Shown here in pieces: positions 35,048 through 47,451 of a stretch of 64,000 bases of DNA. The DNA lies in assembly GCA_030544215.1 (NCBI GenBank), contig JARZZO010000003.1:49830045-49894044 (forward strand), read 5' to 3'. The notes beneath the pieces were generated by a model. The model worked only from the letters and a program-made list of their open reading frames with translations. It was not told where the DNA came from and did not search any database. Every line of letters begins with the position of its first letter. Position 1 is the first letter of the stretch. The DNA comes from Zantedeschia hybrid cultivar (lineage: Eukaryota > Streptophyta > Magnoliopsida > Alismatales > Araceae). A program made the translations under genes and the position numbers.

Positions 35048-36179
35048 CAACGTTTGTAAAGTCTTGAGGCGGTCATGAGGCGCTCAGCCATAGCCTCATG
35101 CGGTCATGAGGCACTCAGCCATAGCCTCATGAGGCATGAGCCTCAAAGTGTACCGAGGCATAAGCCTCAATATTATTAACAAGATACATATAAACAGACC
35201 AACAGTATAAGCTAGGAGGTCTTGAAGCAGAAAGAAAAAATAAAAGACAAGGTGTTTAAAAAAAAAATTAAAGAGACCATCGCCAGTTGCGTCTTAGACT
35301 CTTACATAGGAAAAAAAGAAGAGAACAGGATTGGACCATGGGAAATACAGCAGAAGTGAGAAGACAAACAGAACACAGTTGCACAGTAGTAGACAAACAT
35401 GCTGATCAGTGTTGTTGTCGTATGTATCATGGCTTGAGCATAAGCTGCATGACCTGTCCAAGAAGGCAAGGAAAGAATTTAGAATGGTAGTTGGTATAAA
35501 ATAAGATTGAAATCGAGTAAAAAAAATGAAGACTGGCAGCCTGCCCATGCTCAAGTCTTGAAGATTGGAGTTCGGACGAAACGGAAACAGAGGGGGGGGG
35601 GAATAGAAGAAGAAGAAAAAAAAGTAGCATGGGATGGTCGGAGGAACAGAGAAAGAAGAAAAGGAAGAAGAAGAAGAGCCAGATGATCAGAGGAAGAAGA
35701 AACCGAAGGAAGAAAAAAGAAATGTACCAGGTTGCCCCGTTGCCGTTGCTATCGTGCACGCTCACCAGAGTCAGTGGAGGCGCCAGCGTCGTCGACAACA
35801 TCACCAGCTGGAGTTGACAAGGATGAGTTCACCGCTGGGGGCATCTCCCATCGAGGCCCTTTGTCTCCATGGTTTGAAACAGGGACGATGCTTGATCGTG
35901 GCACACTGATGAGATCCATGAGCAGTGGGACCCATCAAGTAAGAAAACCCTATTTTATTCTTTGTGCCTGCTCATGCGGTGATGCAATCATGATCGTCAA
36001 ACCTGTGAACTGGAGGCGTACGCTTTCGTCGCACCTCAACGCCTCATGATGCCTCAGTGGAAAAAAAAAGTGCACGCCTCACTTTTGACGACCAAGTCGG
36101 TAGCCTTGAGGTGATTTCAGGGCACCTCGCCTCAAGGCATGCGCCTAACCGCCTTGAGGCAGCACCTTTTAAAACAATG
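35048..36179. mobile_element. hAT-type non-autonomous element, 1132 bases, TSD ATCAGAAA
   Basis: Identical ATCAGAAA flanks at 35040-35047 and 36180-36187. The ends are CAACGTTTGTAAAGTC and, inward from the right, CATTGTTTTAAAAGGTG. Subterminal sequence is packed with TGAGGC/GCCTCA words (CTTGAGGCGGTCATGAGGCGC left, CGCCTCAAGGCATGCG right). The middle is purine-rich on the plus strand with no recognisable protein. The elements at 46315 and 51073 have similar ends. Confidence 0.9.
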
Positions 36180-36187
36180 ATCAGAAA

Positions 36188-36872
36188 CACAAACAAAACT
36201 GGAAAGACACGTCTTCTGTTTGAAATTGTAAGTTAGAAACAGTAACTCCTTTCAGAATAGGAATTGGAAACTGTTGCATCTTGCTATGATGCTGACCCCT
36301 TTACAGTCCTAGTTGGACTTGGTGTTGATGCAAGTGCTTTGGTTGGTTCTATGAAAATCGACTGATATGAGTATTTTGGAGTTTGGACCTCGAAAATAGA
36401 ATTGGCATGGTGTTGATGCAAGTACTTTGGTTGGTTCTATGAAAATCGACTGATATGAGTATTTTGGAGTTTGAACCTCGAAAATAGAATTGGCATGTTT
36501 TTACTCAATATTCTGGACACATTCAAACTAATCCCTAATGTCTAGGAAAATCATAGTTACTCAAGAATACTTTCACTACTGATTGTACGGATTATATAAG
36601 GATTGCTATGTAAACTAGCCTGAAGAAGCTTACTAAATTAAAAAGATCTCTCATTTTTAAAATGATTGAAGTTACAGGTTGCTGGAATTGCAATAATAAT
36701 ACGAAGGGCTCATTTTCAGTCAAAGGCATGCCTATTTTTTTGATAAAAGTGTGGATTATACCATCAATTTTATTAGAAAATAAACAGAGGTAGTACAATC
36801 ATAAGATGAGGTGAGATACCTCAATCAAGAAACAACTAAGCGCATACTAAAGAAGTACAACCAAACACAAGA
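36188..36872. other. unassigned; contains an 88-base tandem duplication
   Basis: GGTGTTGATGCAAGTGCTTTGG to AGAATTGGCAT is repeated exactly once more, units 36321-36408 and 36409-36496, nearly identical. The rest is anonymous. Confidence 0.6.
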
Positions 36873-37840
36873 CTAACAACCAAACACCACAAAACAGCCT
36901 GCTAAGAACCAGCACGAACAACAGTTGCCATGAAAATCAACACTTCTTGAAAGACATCCGTCATCATGATCGTAAAGAAGCAGTCCTATCAATTTTATCA
37001 ACTGCAACCTCTGATGAATTCTGTAAACTTTTTTCCGCTTCATATCTGAACTGATTGCATTGACAGTATGTTGTGATTCCCCAAATAATTTGCGAAGTTG
37101 CCCTGCTTGCCCTTTGTGTATTTGTAACCCCAAGATGGACGCTTTTTCAATAATTTCAGTATTACTCCAATCAGAAAAATTGAAATTTGAATTTGAATTT
37201 GAACTAACCGGCTCAAATAGATTCTTGTTTCCTTTCTCAGGTGGACGAATATCAGCAGATAAATCGGGAACGGAAGAAACTCCCTCCACTAATTCCGTTG
37301 CACACGTTCGCAGAGAGATTTCGTTCGCAGCAACACCCCCTTCCGCAGCGCATGCATGTGATGAAGATGGATGGCACTACTCCTCGACAACAAACCTTCC
37401 AAGCTTATCATGACTTGCCTCCAAAGACTCCATGGAAGCAGTGCCAGCTGTCACTCTCTTATGAGCACGTCTCCATTTGCCTCTCTTGTACACGGAAATA
37501 TGCTTTTTCTTTGACTTTCCAGAGGATTCTTTGAGGTCATCTATAATTTGGGAAGCCAGCAGTGATATGGCTTCTTTCCAAAGGATATCTGCAACACGAC
37601 AATGGGTTTCCCTGCTATGTTTATCTTTTACCAATCGAGAGTGTGTATCTTCACCAGTGTTAACAACTTGCAACTTATTGTTATGAACCGGCAAATCCGG
37701 AGCTATCTCTGCTGAAACAGTTGGCGCCAACTCCAAAGATTGAGACACAAGATGCACTCATTCAATAGGCTGAGTTAACTCACTCGAACAAGGACGAATT
37801 GAGTTCGATTCTAAAACAGTCGTCTCCTTCCTCCCACTAG

Positions 37841-38005
37841 CAAGGAATTCCGGGTCGGATCGGGTCCCCGAATCGGGACCCGCCGATCCCAATCTGAATC
37901 GGGATCGGATCGGCCGAAATCGGCCGGAATCGGCTGGGATCGGCCGGAACGGCCGAATTGGGACCTGCCTATCCTGATCCGAATCGGTCAATTCTGCATT
38001 CCATG
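37841..38005. mobile_element. hAT-type MITE, 165 bases, TSD CCCACTAG
   Basis: Perfect CCCACTAG at 37833-37840 and 38006-38013. The ends CAAGGAATTCCGGGTCGG and, inward from the right, CATGGAATGCAGAATTGA. The interior is GAATCGGGA/CGGCCGAA words. The left end matches the inverse of the right end of the 5-kb hAT 266 bases away (CAAGGAATTCCGGCTCGG), so the two are parent and derivative types. Confidence 0.93.
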
Positions 38006-38827
38006 CCCACTAGGCTGTAGAGAATCCCTGTTAGCCCTGTATTGAAAATAACGATAAGCTTGAGCGACTTCTTTGTACGTCCATCTAGAATCAATAAGCT
38101 TTGGCTCGACGTAAACATCAACATGACCGAAAAAGGCACCCCAACCCAACTTAACAGACTTAATATCCTTTGAAACTTCTTTAATCTCCACCAACAATCT
38201 AGCATACGCTAAATTATTCCAGCTCGAAGTATCTACGTCGACCTCCTTCAAAATGTCAAAGGTCTCCGCAACATGGATTGCGGAATCGGCCGATTCCGAT
38301 TCGAATTGGCCGATTCGAATCGGAATCGGCAGGTTCCGAGCCGAGTTCGGGGGGAAATTACTGTTCCCCCCACCGATTTTTTTTTTTAAAAAAAAAACGG
38401 CAGAAATCGGCCCGAACCGGACCAAATCGGGTCCGTACCGGCCAGATCGGCTAGATCGGACGGTCCGGACCCGATCTGGTCCGGTTCGGGCCGGTCCCGA
38501 TCTCCCCCTTAAGGGGGGATCGGGAACCAGACGCCAGCAACGTTTCTGCTGTTGGCACCCGGCCCTTCCCCATTCCCAGCCCCTCCCCAGCTCGCCGCCG
38601 CCCCCCCCCCCCCCCCCCGCCGCCGTCAGCCCGCCGCCGCCGGCCCTCTCTCTCTCTCTCTCCCTCTTTCTCTCTCTTTTTTTTTTTTTTGAGATATCAA
38701 GCAAAAGGAGGGGATTTTCATCCCGTCATCGTCGGTCGGCCGTCCGGGAGCCGCCGCGGCCGCTGTGGTCGCCGTCACCGCCGCCCTCGACGTCGGATTT
38801 TTTGTTCGCATTCCGATCCGAGTTTAG

Positions 38828-39395
38828 GTATATTTCGAATTAATTTTTTAAAATTCTAAAAAAATTAGAAATGATGTATGATTGTGTTTATTGTGTAGAT
38901 CTCTTAATATTTAAGTTGAAAAAAAATTTAGCATGTTGATTAGACAAAATTCTCAAAATTAGCCATAATTAAAGGTTAAAAATTGGGACTTTTGTATGAT
39001 TAGTGTAATTAAGGTTCAATTGAGTGTGCCAACCACTCAATTGAACTTGTTAGGACATAAATGTGCATTTTTTTGCATTAATTGCATGTTATTAGCGTTA
39101 ATTAGTTAAAATTAGTCTTAATTAGGGGTTAAAAATTAGGGCTTTTATATGATTAGTGTAATTAAGGTTCAATTGAGTGTGTCAACCACTCAATTGAACT
39201 TGTTAGGACATAAATGTGGATTTTTTTGTATTAATTGCATGTTATTAGCGTTAATTAGTTAAAATTAACCCTGATTAAGTATTAAAAATTGGGACTTTTG
39301 TATGATTAGTGTGATTAAGGTTCAATTGAGTCTGCCAACCACTCAATTGAACTTGTTAGAACCTGATTGCATTTTTGGGTTTTTATGTTATGCAG
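38828..39395 (+). other. 5'-UTR intron of the hAT transposase with 153-base tandem repeat
   Basis: Likely donor TTTAG/GTATATTT at 38827-38828 and acceptor TTATGCAG at 39395, five bases before the ATG. About three units of 153 bases start near 38985, 39138 and 39291 (GGGACTTTTGTATGATTAG, AATTAAGGTTCAATTGAG, CACTCAATTGAACTTG). Confidence 0.65.
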
Positions 39396-39399
39396 GAAT

Positions 39400-42300
39400 A
39401 TGGCAGAACAGGATGTGGAGCAACATGGTGCTGATCCTGATTGGCAGCATTGCACACTAGTGGACAGTGTTAGGAGGAGGGTCAAATGCAACTGGTGTGG
39501 AAAGGAGATGGGTGGTGGCATCTATCGCCTAAAAAATCATCTTGCTGGCATATCAGGAGATATCAGTAGATGTGAGTCAGTCCCGCTGGACTTGAAGAAG
39601 GAAATGAAGGCTTATATGATGGGTAAAAAGGCACACAAAGATTTATCATCTCAACAACACATGGATTTGCAAGATGAGATATCAGGGCGCCAGAGACGAA
39701 GAGATTACAGTCTACATGTTCAGCGCCCGATCAATTTAGATGATGATGAGGAGGAGGAGGATGAGGAGGATCCAGATGACCCTGATGCAGAGTACACCAG
39801 AGCTGTTCGTGCCAGTTTGCGGACAAATAGAGAAGATGAGGACCGGCGAAGAGGCATAGGATCATCAGGTGGATCAGTGCCTGCTGCTTCCCAGTCTGGG
39901 AGATTCATTCCTAGGGGTTCTTCTGGTCGCAGGACTGCTAGTTCTATATTGAGTTGTGGACGGACATCAGATGTGGCACGCGGTCCTATGGACCAATTTT
40001 TGTACAGATCAAGGTCTGCCAGACAGCCTGGAATCAAGCAAGCATTAAAAGGAGTCAAGGCATTATCAAAAAATGTCTTGAAATGAATTGTGAAATGGTT
40101 TTTACATGCAGGTGTGCCAGCACATGCCGCATCTAGTCCATATTTTCAGACGATGGTGGATGCAATTGCAGATGCTGGACCTGGTGTAAAGGCCCCACAG
40201 CTCGCTACATTTATGATGTTGGGCTTGAAGAAGAGTATAATGACTTGAAGGTATGGGTTGACAACTTCAAAAATGTGTGGAGGGAGCGTAGTTGTACCAT
40301 CATGTGTGATGGTTGGACAAGGACCACAAGAAGATCCATGATTAATTTCCTTGTGTATTGCAGCGAGGGCACTATTTTTTTGAAGTCTGTGGATGCCTCA
40401 AACAGAATAAAGAATGCTAATTATTTGTACAGGCTAATGGATGACGTGGTAGAGGAAATTGGTGAAGAAAATGTTGTGCAGATAGTCACTGACAACGAAG
40501 CAAGCTATAAAGCAGCCGGTAATTTGTTGATGCAGAAGAGACACCATTTGTACTGGGTGCCTTGTGCAGCACATTCTATTGACTTGATGATGGACATAGG
40601 TAAAGATCCTTTTGTTGCTGAGGTGGTACAACATGCTCAGATGATCACGGGATTTATTTATAGTCACAACAGGATCTTACATATGATGAGAGAACATACA
40701 GGTGGACGGGATCTTCTTCGTGCTGGCCCTACTAGATTTGCATCCAACTTCATTTCTTTAGAGAACCTGAGTAAATACAAGCATCAGTTGGCCCAGTTAG
40801 TCCACTCTGACGAGTTTCTAGCACATATAGGGACACTGAGAGCCGATGCTAGAGAAGTTGCATTGGCAGTGCAATCGCTAGGTAGGGAGAGAAGTTTTTG
40901 GGATAAGGTTTCTCGCTATCTGAAAGTGGTTGAGCCTCTGGTACGTGTTCTGAGGTTAATTGATGGAGATGACAAAAATGACATAGGATATTTGTATGAG
41001 GCCATGGATAGAGCAAAGGAGCAATTGAGTGAAAGCCTTCCTACTTCTCATGACAAATGGTGGAGGATCATCGATAATAGATGGGAGTCGACTCTTCATC
41101 ATGATCTTCATGCTGCTGGTTAATTCTTCATCTATTTAAGTTGATTTTATGTTATTAATTTTGTTTACATTTAATTTTATAACTAATTAATATTCAATTT
41201 ATATGAAGGATATTTTTTCAACCCAAGATATCAGTATAGTGAGAGCGTGCATAATGACGGAGAGGTCTTTCGAGGCACAACTAACGTGATTACTAGAATA
41301 TCAAGGAATACGAATGAAAGGATAGATGCCTTAGCAGAGGTAACGTACAAAGTAGGAGTTTATGAAAATGCATGCGTCTATCATTAACTTATGTTATTTA
41401 TATTTATTTTGTAGATTGAGAGATTTAAATTGAAGATTGGCATTTATGGAGATGATGGCGTCAGGGCTGCAGTAACGAAGACAACTCCAGGTGAATTACA
41501 TAATAAATAGTCAAATATTAAATTTAATGATTGGCATTTATGATTATTGATATCGTCGTCTTCTTTTTTTTTTTGAACAGCTAAATGGTGGATCCAGATT
41601 AATTACAGACAAGCTGCCACAAATCCTTTGGCGTATGTTGCAATGCGAGTACTCAGTCAAACCACTTCTTCCAGTCAATGTGAAAGAAACTGGAGTACAT
41701 TCAGTCTCATTCACACGAAGGTTCGTAACAGATTGGGGGTTTCTAGGCTGGAGAAGTTGGTGTACTGTTACTACAACATGCATCTAAAAATCAGGCAGAT
41801 TCAGGAAAGACAGAGACTTGAAAGACAGAGATTCATGGAGTTTGCTGGCAGACCAGTTGATGAGCATGTACATCAGATTGATATTGATGAACTGTTAGAT
41901 GAAGAACACCCATTGCATTCTTGGGTGGAGAGCAGAGCAGCCAGAGATGCACAGCCTGAGTTTGATCCTCATGATCAGAGTTGGGCAGAAGGTGAATTAG
42001 ATGCAGTAGTTGCTCGAGATCCTGAATTTCAGACAACACAAGAAGGAGGTGCACTAGTTCTCCAGAGGCGCCGAAAGTCAGCCACACTAGAAGACACTGC
42101 TAGAACTTCTGCCTCTCAGCCAGCACTCAGGAGATCAGCTACTCAAGTGGATCCACAAAGAAGAAAGGAGAAAGAGCCAGCGGGACCTTCATTGCAGTCA
42201 TCGAGCAGCAAAAAGAGATAACAATCAAAAGGAAAGTCTAAACAACGAGTGGACCCATCAAAAGGAGAAGAAGGGACAGTTCAGCAGACTGGAGAGACAC

Positions 42301-42421
42301 CTGAGGACACCCCAGCTTTACCACCTCACTTGGCCAGCATGTACAAGGCAGAAAGACAAACCTACAGGCGTAGAAGAAGGCGATTGAGGAAAACAAGCCA
42401 AGTGCGGAGTGATGACTCCAC

Positions 42422-42456
<35 letters not shown>

Positions 42457-42941
42457 ATGGTGATGGTGATGGCGTTGCTGCTGCTGGACTATCAGGAGGT
42501 TCTGCACTTGGGAGCAGTTACACAGGATACGATGATTACTCCGCACCTCCGAGTCATTCTGAAGGAACTCAAGGTCAGAGACAAGAACAACAAAGGGGAT
42601 TTGAAGGCCAACAGAGACAGGCAGGATGTGATTGGCCACCATGGGAAGATGCACCTTCTTATCTGCCCATTTTTCATCTCCCTACACTGCCATATTCAGA
42701 CATCAGCAGCACTACTGAAGGGTACTCTGGACCTCCACCTATACAGTACGGCATTTTTGTCCCTCCAATACAATCAGGAGAAAGTTCAAGCCAACAAGCT
42801 TACACACCTAGAGATATTCAAAGAGGATTCGAAGACCTCGCTAGTTCCTTGTTTGGCTATGGATATGCACTATACATGTCGGCATATTATGGCCCGCCTG
42901 CTCAAACTTATGAACCGGATGATGAAGGATCACAAATGTGA
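39400..42941 (+). pseudogene. hAT transposase (BED, DUF659, dimerisation region, low-complexity tail), near-intact
   Basis: ATG at 39400. BED finger WQHCTLVDSVRRRVKCNWC then RLKNHLAG. An acidic and arginine-rich linker follows, then DQFLYRSRS. Main core from about 40245: CDGWTRTT (catalytic Asp 1), VTDNEASY (Asp 2, kept here), HLYWVPCAAHSIDL (CxxH), then EPLVRVLRLIDG. Introns lie at 41119-41208, 41340-41414 and 41491-41580, all GT/AG. The last exon has LSQTTSSSQCERNWSTF (Glu) and IHTKVRNRL. The tail has a run of about ten Asp, then Tyr/Gly/Gln-rich sequence to the stop at 42939. Lesions: TGA at 40084, a one-base loss near 40196, TAA at 42219. It is the best preserved of the four hAT copies, but cannot make a full protein. 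Confidence 0.88.
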
Positions 42942-43875
42942 TCTTTCTAAGGTATTTTTCAACAACAATGTCTTTTTTAATTAATGCACAACAAAAATTA
43001 TTAGTTAGTTAGTTGTCTTTAATGTTTATTTTTTATGGATGTACATGAATTGCATTTATTCTTATTGTACATCAATTGAATAATATGTATGTAATTTTTT
43101 CTGATTTTTTTTAATTTTTTCCTTATTTTTTTTTAATTTTTTCTATTTTTTCTGATTTTTTAAAAAAAAAAATCCGGCCGAGTCGGACCGGCCGGACTGA
43201 GTCTGGATCGACCGACTCGGCCGATCCAGATCGGGTCGGGTCGGGATCGCCGGGTCCCGATTCCCGATCCCGACCCGAGCCGGAATTCCTTGCTCCGCGA
43301 TGCTCTCAAAAACTTCTAGACTCCAAAGATGAAATGGAACGCCCTTTAAACGACACCAAACACTATTCCCGTTCTCAATGACTCGAACCCCTATATGTTC
43401 ATTCCATTCACTCCAATGAATCTCGATATTTTAAGTTTAGAACAACCATTCTTCAAGAATTCCTCTCTAATAGCAGCATCAGCAAAGAACACCAAAACTT
43501 GATTCTCAGAAATACGACTGATCTTGAGAACATTGGAGGCCAAGCACAGTTTCTCAATCTCAGCTCGTACTTGATTAGAACAAAGCTACGATGTGACGAC
43601 GAACCAATCAAGCTATTGCGTAGAGAAACCACATTCTGATGATAATATTGAAAAGGAGCGCTTACATACACCATATCATCATCAAGCACTTCAGTGTGGT
43701 TCGTCGGAGGAAGAGGCAACGAGACGCTTCTCTGCCCACTGCACTCCGAAGAGACATTCCTCTTCCCACTGCACACATAGCTTCGATGCCCCACTGCATT
43801 ACAAATCCAGCAAACCACTGCATTTCTACATGAAACAGATGTATGACACTTCGAAGGCATGCCTATGGTCTCCTA

Positions 43876-44328
43876 TAAAGGAGAGAAGTCATCCATAGGC
43901 ATCTAAATTTGATGATGCTATGAACACGCTGATAACTTAGATCAGGCTTGAACAAGCAGATCCAAACACCAGCAAGACTTGAGAAGTTCTTTTATTTATT
44001 TTATTCTTCAAACCAAAATCCAAGGTTTTATTTAAGAGCAGTAATTGGTCGGTTAAGGTGTTGGGGACCACCCCCTTCCGACCTAATTCCTATAACCACT
44101 CTTAAGTGCATTAACATGGGAGAAATAGTTCTTTTTTGTTTTGGGGTCAAAAGAATGAGAATAGAAGACGGGTAACCAAATCAGCATCCTTCTGGAAAAA
44201 AAAAATCCAACTATTTCAGAAAGATATCTCTGAGCATTATTTTCAATTTCTGTTACATTCAAAGTTTGGTCCTTAAAATCTATAAACCTGACCCGTAAGA
44301 TAATTTGTAATGCCACCATGGTGCTCGG
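43876..44328. other. unassigned sequence
   Basis: No gene or element borders seen. It may include the 5' flank of the LINE ORF1-like gene. Confidence 0.35.
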
Positions 44329-44636
44329 TAAGGTTAAGACAACTGGCACAAATCGGCCCACCACTCCCAATCCTTGGCCAGTATCAGCTAGATTAGACAG
44401 GATCAGACAATCTGGCCAAGGATTGGGCCCCATCAACCTAGATCAGGCTAATCTAGGATCCAGTGGTTAGTTTTGGCTAGCCATTGTAGCCTCTAACTAG
44501 CTATTGCTGGCTGTTTTAACCATTGTAGCCTCCAACTACCATTGTTGACTGTTGGGAAACAGTCAGGAAGAGCTATGTCGTAATGCACCATAAGGGCCCC
44601 CTCTAAAGATCTCTAACCTCCTCTTCCTCACTCTCA
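44329..44636 (+). mobile_element. hAT 5' end, cut by a copia LTR
   Basis: TAAGGTTAAGACAACTGG matches the inverse of the right end of the 57989 hAT (CAAGGTTAAGAAACCCGG). It has GGCCAAGGATTGGG repeats, TTGGCTAGCCATTG words and the degenerate GGGCCCCCTCTAAAG module. It stops at the LTR start at 44637 and no continuation is seen beyond the LTR. Confidence 0.65.
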
Positions 44637-46171
44637 TGTTGTGGGACCTGTAAGGATCCTTGCAGGATGACGAACACAGTGGAAACGATGATAAATAAAA
44701 ATCCCGCCATGCCCAATCCATTTCCATAATTCTACGGTGATATGGTAAATTGGTAATCGCTTATTACCTGGTGCGGAGTCGAATCTGTGACCGAAAGATT
44801 CCGTCGAAACGATGACGCTAGTCACTTAGGTACTCAGCCTCCAGCGATATCTATATGATCCTCCGATTGATGATTCGTCCTCGCCCCCTCATCAGGTTCA
44901 GTGCGATCGCTGGCGTTTCTTCTCCGCAACGGCGCCTGTGGTATGCGGACAGAGCTCCCAACAGTTGAAAAAAAGAAGAGTAGAGGAGAGAGAGAGAGAG
45001 GGAGAGAGGGGGGGCGGCCTTGTCTGGAGGGGAATCCTTAGAGCTTGGCCCAGTGTTCCCTCACAATGCTTATTTATATTAATTTCGAATGATTTTTCAT
45101 AAAAATCTCTAAATTAATATAACACCCACTTAAATACCATCGACTGAGAGTCTTTGTGCATGTCACCTTTAGGCCCAAGGACCAGTCCAATTTTCGGCCC
45201 ATTAAGTCCAATAACTCTTTACTAGCTTAAAATAATTAATTTAATATCTCATATTAAATAATTACTTAACCGATTATCATCACATATAATTTAGTCGAAC
45301 TTCCGATCAAGTTGGTTGCCAAGCAATATTGTATGATTCCATAAGGTAATAGGGTTTAGCAACCCGCTCAAGAAATCTTTATGTCACAAGTTACCGCATG
45401 GCTTTAATCCTTCACTCGTACCAATGCTCTCGAGTCAACCTAGGACATGGTCAACTATCAAACTATAACCAATCAACTCACTTGGATTAGACGCTACTAT
45501 ATAATATCAAAAAATACTTTCTTTATATAGTGCCCACCCTAGCCAAGGACTTCCCGTATCATTCTCAGAATATTCTCTCTATAATTACCGAGAGTGAATG
45601 ATACCTTTTGAACACTCAAATGCCTTTGAAGGTATTTCACTAAAACCAGATCACTTGACTGAACAGAACCCCATAGTTAGTGATCTATTAGCCAAGGTTA
45701 AAACCCAAAAGTCCACCAACAAGGTATCTTTAGTGTCTTAGGTCCAAGGAGAAACCACGCAACTATGACAATGAATCAAGTTGACTGACAGTTAGGTAAT
45801 TTACTATCCAACAATTCAAGTCAGATCAGTTCAGTAAAGTCATTCACCAATGAACACTTACAGGTTCGCCTTAGTATCTCCACACAAGTGACTATGAGAC
45901 CAGTCGCCCTCATGAAACGAGTAGGAGTAACATGTACTAATCTCACCGGATATTTGATATCCTTCTCAAATATCTCCCGACTATGAACACTTAAGAATGT
46001 GTGTTTAAAAGGTGTCAATCTTATTATTATGATTTCATCATAAATTGACAACTATTGCACACATTAATATACTTCACTATGAAATAGTTAAACGATTTAC
46101 AGATAATGAATATAATGCCAATATTATTATTAAATGAACAAGGCTATACAAAGTATATAATTGGCTTAACA
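44637..46171 (-). mobile_element. copia solo LTR, minus strand, no TSD
   Basis: Read on the minus strand it begins TGTTAAGCCAATTATATAC and ends GGTCCCACAACA, 1535 bases. It contains the family blocks GAGATATTTGAGAAGGATATC and CTCATAGTCACTTGTGTGGAG. The five bases outside are TCTCA (left) and TACAC (right), which do not match. The two sides belong to different elements, a hAT and a LINE 3' tail. Confidence 0.88.
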
Positions 46172-47451
46172 TACACATATAACTAATAAGAGCTGGAAAT
46201 CTCTTCGAGGCGACTGGCTGAGCATTTTGGCAATTGCAAGCATCTCACCTCTATGATGATCTTTCTAGCTACTGCATCTGCTTACTCATGTCCAAAAAAC
46301 TGTATCGTCACGGTCAATATTTTAAAAATGCCTAGGCGGAGTGAGTCAGCCGACCCCCTTACAGCCTAGGCGGACAGCCTAGGTGGCAAGGCAGCCGCCT
46401 CAAATCCAAGGCAACTATTTTTTTGGACCATGTTTATTTGAATTTCTTATATATGTCCTCTACTAATTGATAATACTATTAACCACATACATGTCATATT
46501 AACTTATATAAGGATCACAGTACCTAATTCAATTATAAATCTTAATTTGCTAAAACTTGGTGACTACACTTTGAAGAATAATATAGTATTAAACATAAGA
46601 GCTACTATGCTAGCATCTACAAACAAGCACGAGAGCATCATCTTAGTCTCCATGTAGCTGCAGCCAGTTCTCACAATTGTTGCAGTATGCATTATGTCAA
46701 ATGAAGAACATAAATAGCCATGTCCTACATAAAGACGAATCGAACCTTGCATTGTGGCCCACTGAGCTGTATCAGTTTTCAAGTCTCCAAGTCGTACCTC
46801 CCCCCCTCCCCCCCCCCCCCCCTCCCCCCCTATATGACTAACCTTGCCAGAAGATCTTTTTCCGGCAAGAAACTTTATGCTATGATCTTCATTGGCAAGT
46901 ACCTTGATGAAGTATATGTCACTTTATATTTATCCAGAATTTGTATAGTCCCATAAAAGAAGCTAGGTGGATTGACTAGATGTCTAACAATTCCTTTAAA
47001 AACTACATGAAATGCAAGATTACCGATTGAATAGGTTCCTATGCAAACGTATTCAGAAAACCAACATACTAAGATAAGAACCTGCTGAGCACATCAATAA
47101 TTCTTAAATGCACATTACCAATTTACAGAGCCACATATGAGTTATTGGTAGGGGAGAAGACATCAACTAAAATCTCACACAAGAAGACGAATCGGTGTCT
47201 GCCTAGGCGGTAATGGGGTGAGACCCGACTAGGCGGCCCGCCTAATCGTCTAGGCGGCCGACTTCTAAATCACTGGTCACGGCATTGAGCCACAATGAGG
47301 TATTTTATCTCCCATCGTGGGAATTGGAAATCTTTTTGAGGTGACTAGCTGAGCACTTTGGCTACTGCAAGCATCTGAACTCCATAGTGAGCTTCCTAGC
47401 TAGTACATTTGATTGCTTGTGCTCAAAAGAAAGTATCATCATAGCATTGCG
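46172..47451 (-). repeat. LINE 3' UTR tandem units, split by a hAT-type element
   Basis: Two copies of a unit of about 150 bases, 46190-46314 plus 47276-47320 and 47320-47460, share GGAAATCT, GAGGYGACTRGCTGAGCA, CTGCAAGCATCT and CATTGNGCYACAATGAGG. They follow the stop region of the minus-strand LINE ORF2, so they are taken as its 3' UTR. The first copy holds the element at 46315. Confidence 0.65.
46315..47275. mobile_element. hAT-type non-autonomous element, 961 bases, TSD GTCACGGT/GTCACGGC
   Basis: The flanks are GTCACGGT (46307-46314) and GTCACGGC (47276-47283), 7 of 8 equal. The ends are CAATATTTTAAAAATGCC and, inward, CAGTGATTTAGAAGTCGG, followed by CCTAGGCGG/CCGCCTAG words on each side. 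The sister tandem unit (47430: GTATCATCATAGCATTGCG) shows the site without the element. No coding region. A run of C at 46797-46828 lies inside. Confidence 0.88.

Larger units (their letters stand above)
38272..43292 (+). mobile_element. hAT DNA transposon, 5021 bases, TSD CTCCGCAA/CTCCGCGA
   Basis: Flanks CTCCGCAA (38264-38271) and CTCCGCGA (43293-43300) agree at 7 of 8. The left end is CATGGATTGCGGAATCGG, the right, inward, CAAGGAATTCCGGCTCGG. Inside are GATCGG-rich subterminal regions, a pyrimidine-rich leader (38580-38690), a first intron with a 153-base tandem repeat, and a five-exon transposase region. Removing it rejoins the LINE ORF1-like frame (ESIA/ETFDIL). Confidence 0.93.
36873..43860 (-). 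pseudogene. LINE ORF1-like gene (CCHC knuckle, DUF4283-like), split by two hAT insertions
   Basis: On the minus strand: a zinc knuckle CWICNAVGHRSYVC (43812-43771), then AEIEKLCLASNVLKISRI, VLVFFADAAIREEFL, and SVWCRLKGVPFHLW, the pattern of the plant DUF4283 domain. hAT 38272-43292 interrupts here. The frame resumes at 38271 with AETFDILKEVDVDT and LAYARLLVEI, is cut by MITE 37841-38005, resumes with PSGRKE, and runs to about 36900 with SDWSNTEIIEKASILGLQ. Such proteins are usually the RNA-binding first protein of plant L1 LINEs. Lesions apart from the insertions: a frameshift near 43580, stops at 37758 and about 37374. No ORF2 was found after it. A domesticated host gene of the same type is possible. 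Confidence 0.7.

Noticed and set aside
35287..36049. Captured host exons inside the 1132-base hAT-type element
   Set aside because: Frames are purine-rich and low complexity; no protein motif was recognised.
37988..38843. Long overlapping frames of about 200 codons on both strands at 38.0-38.8 kb
   Set aside because: They run through the hAT subterminal GATCGG repeats and CT/C tracts; only the part left of 38271 on the minus strand belongs to a gene.
42238..42984. His-rich and Met-rich frames opposite and beside the Asp run
   Set aside because: They are alternative frames of the GAT repeat that codes for the Asp run in the hAT transposase tail.
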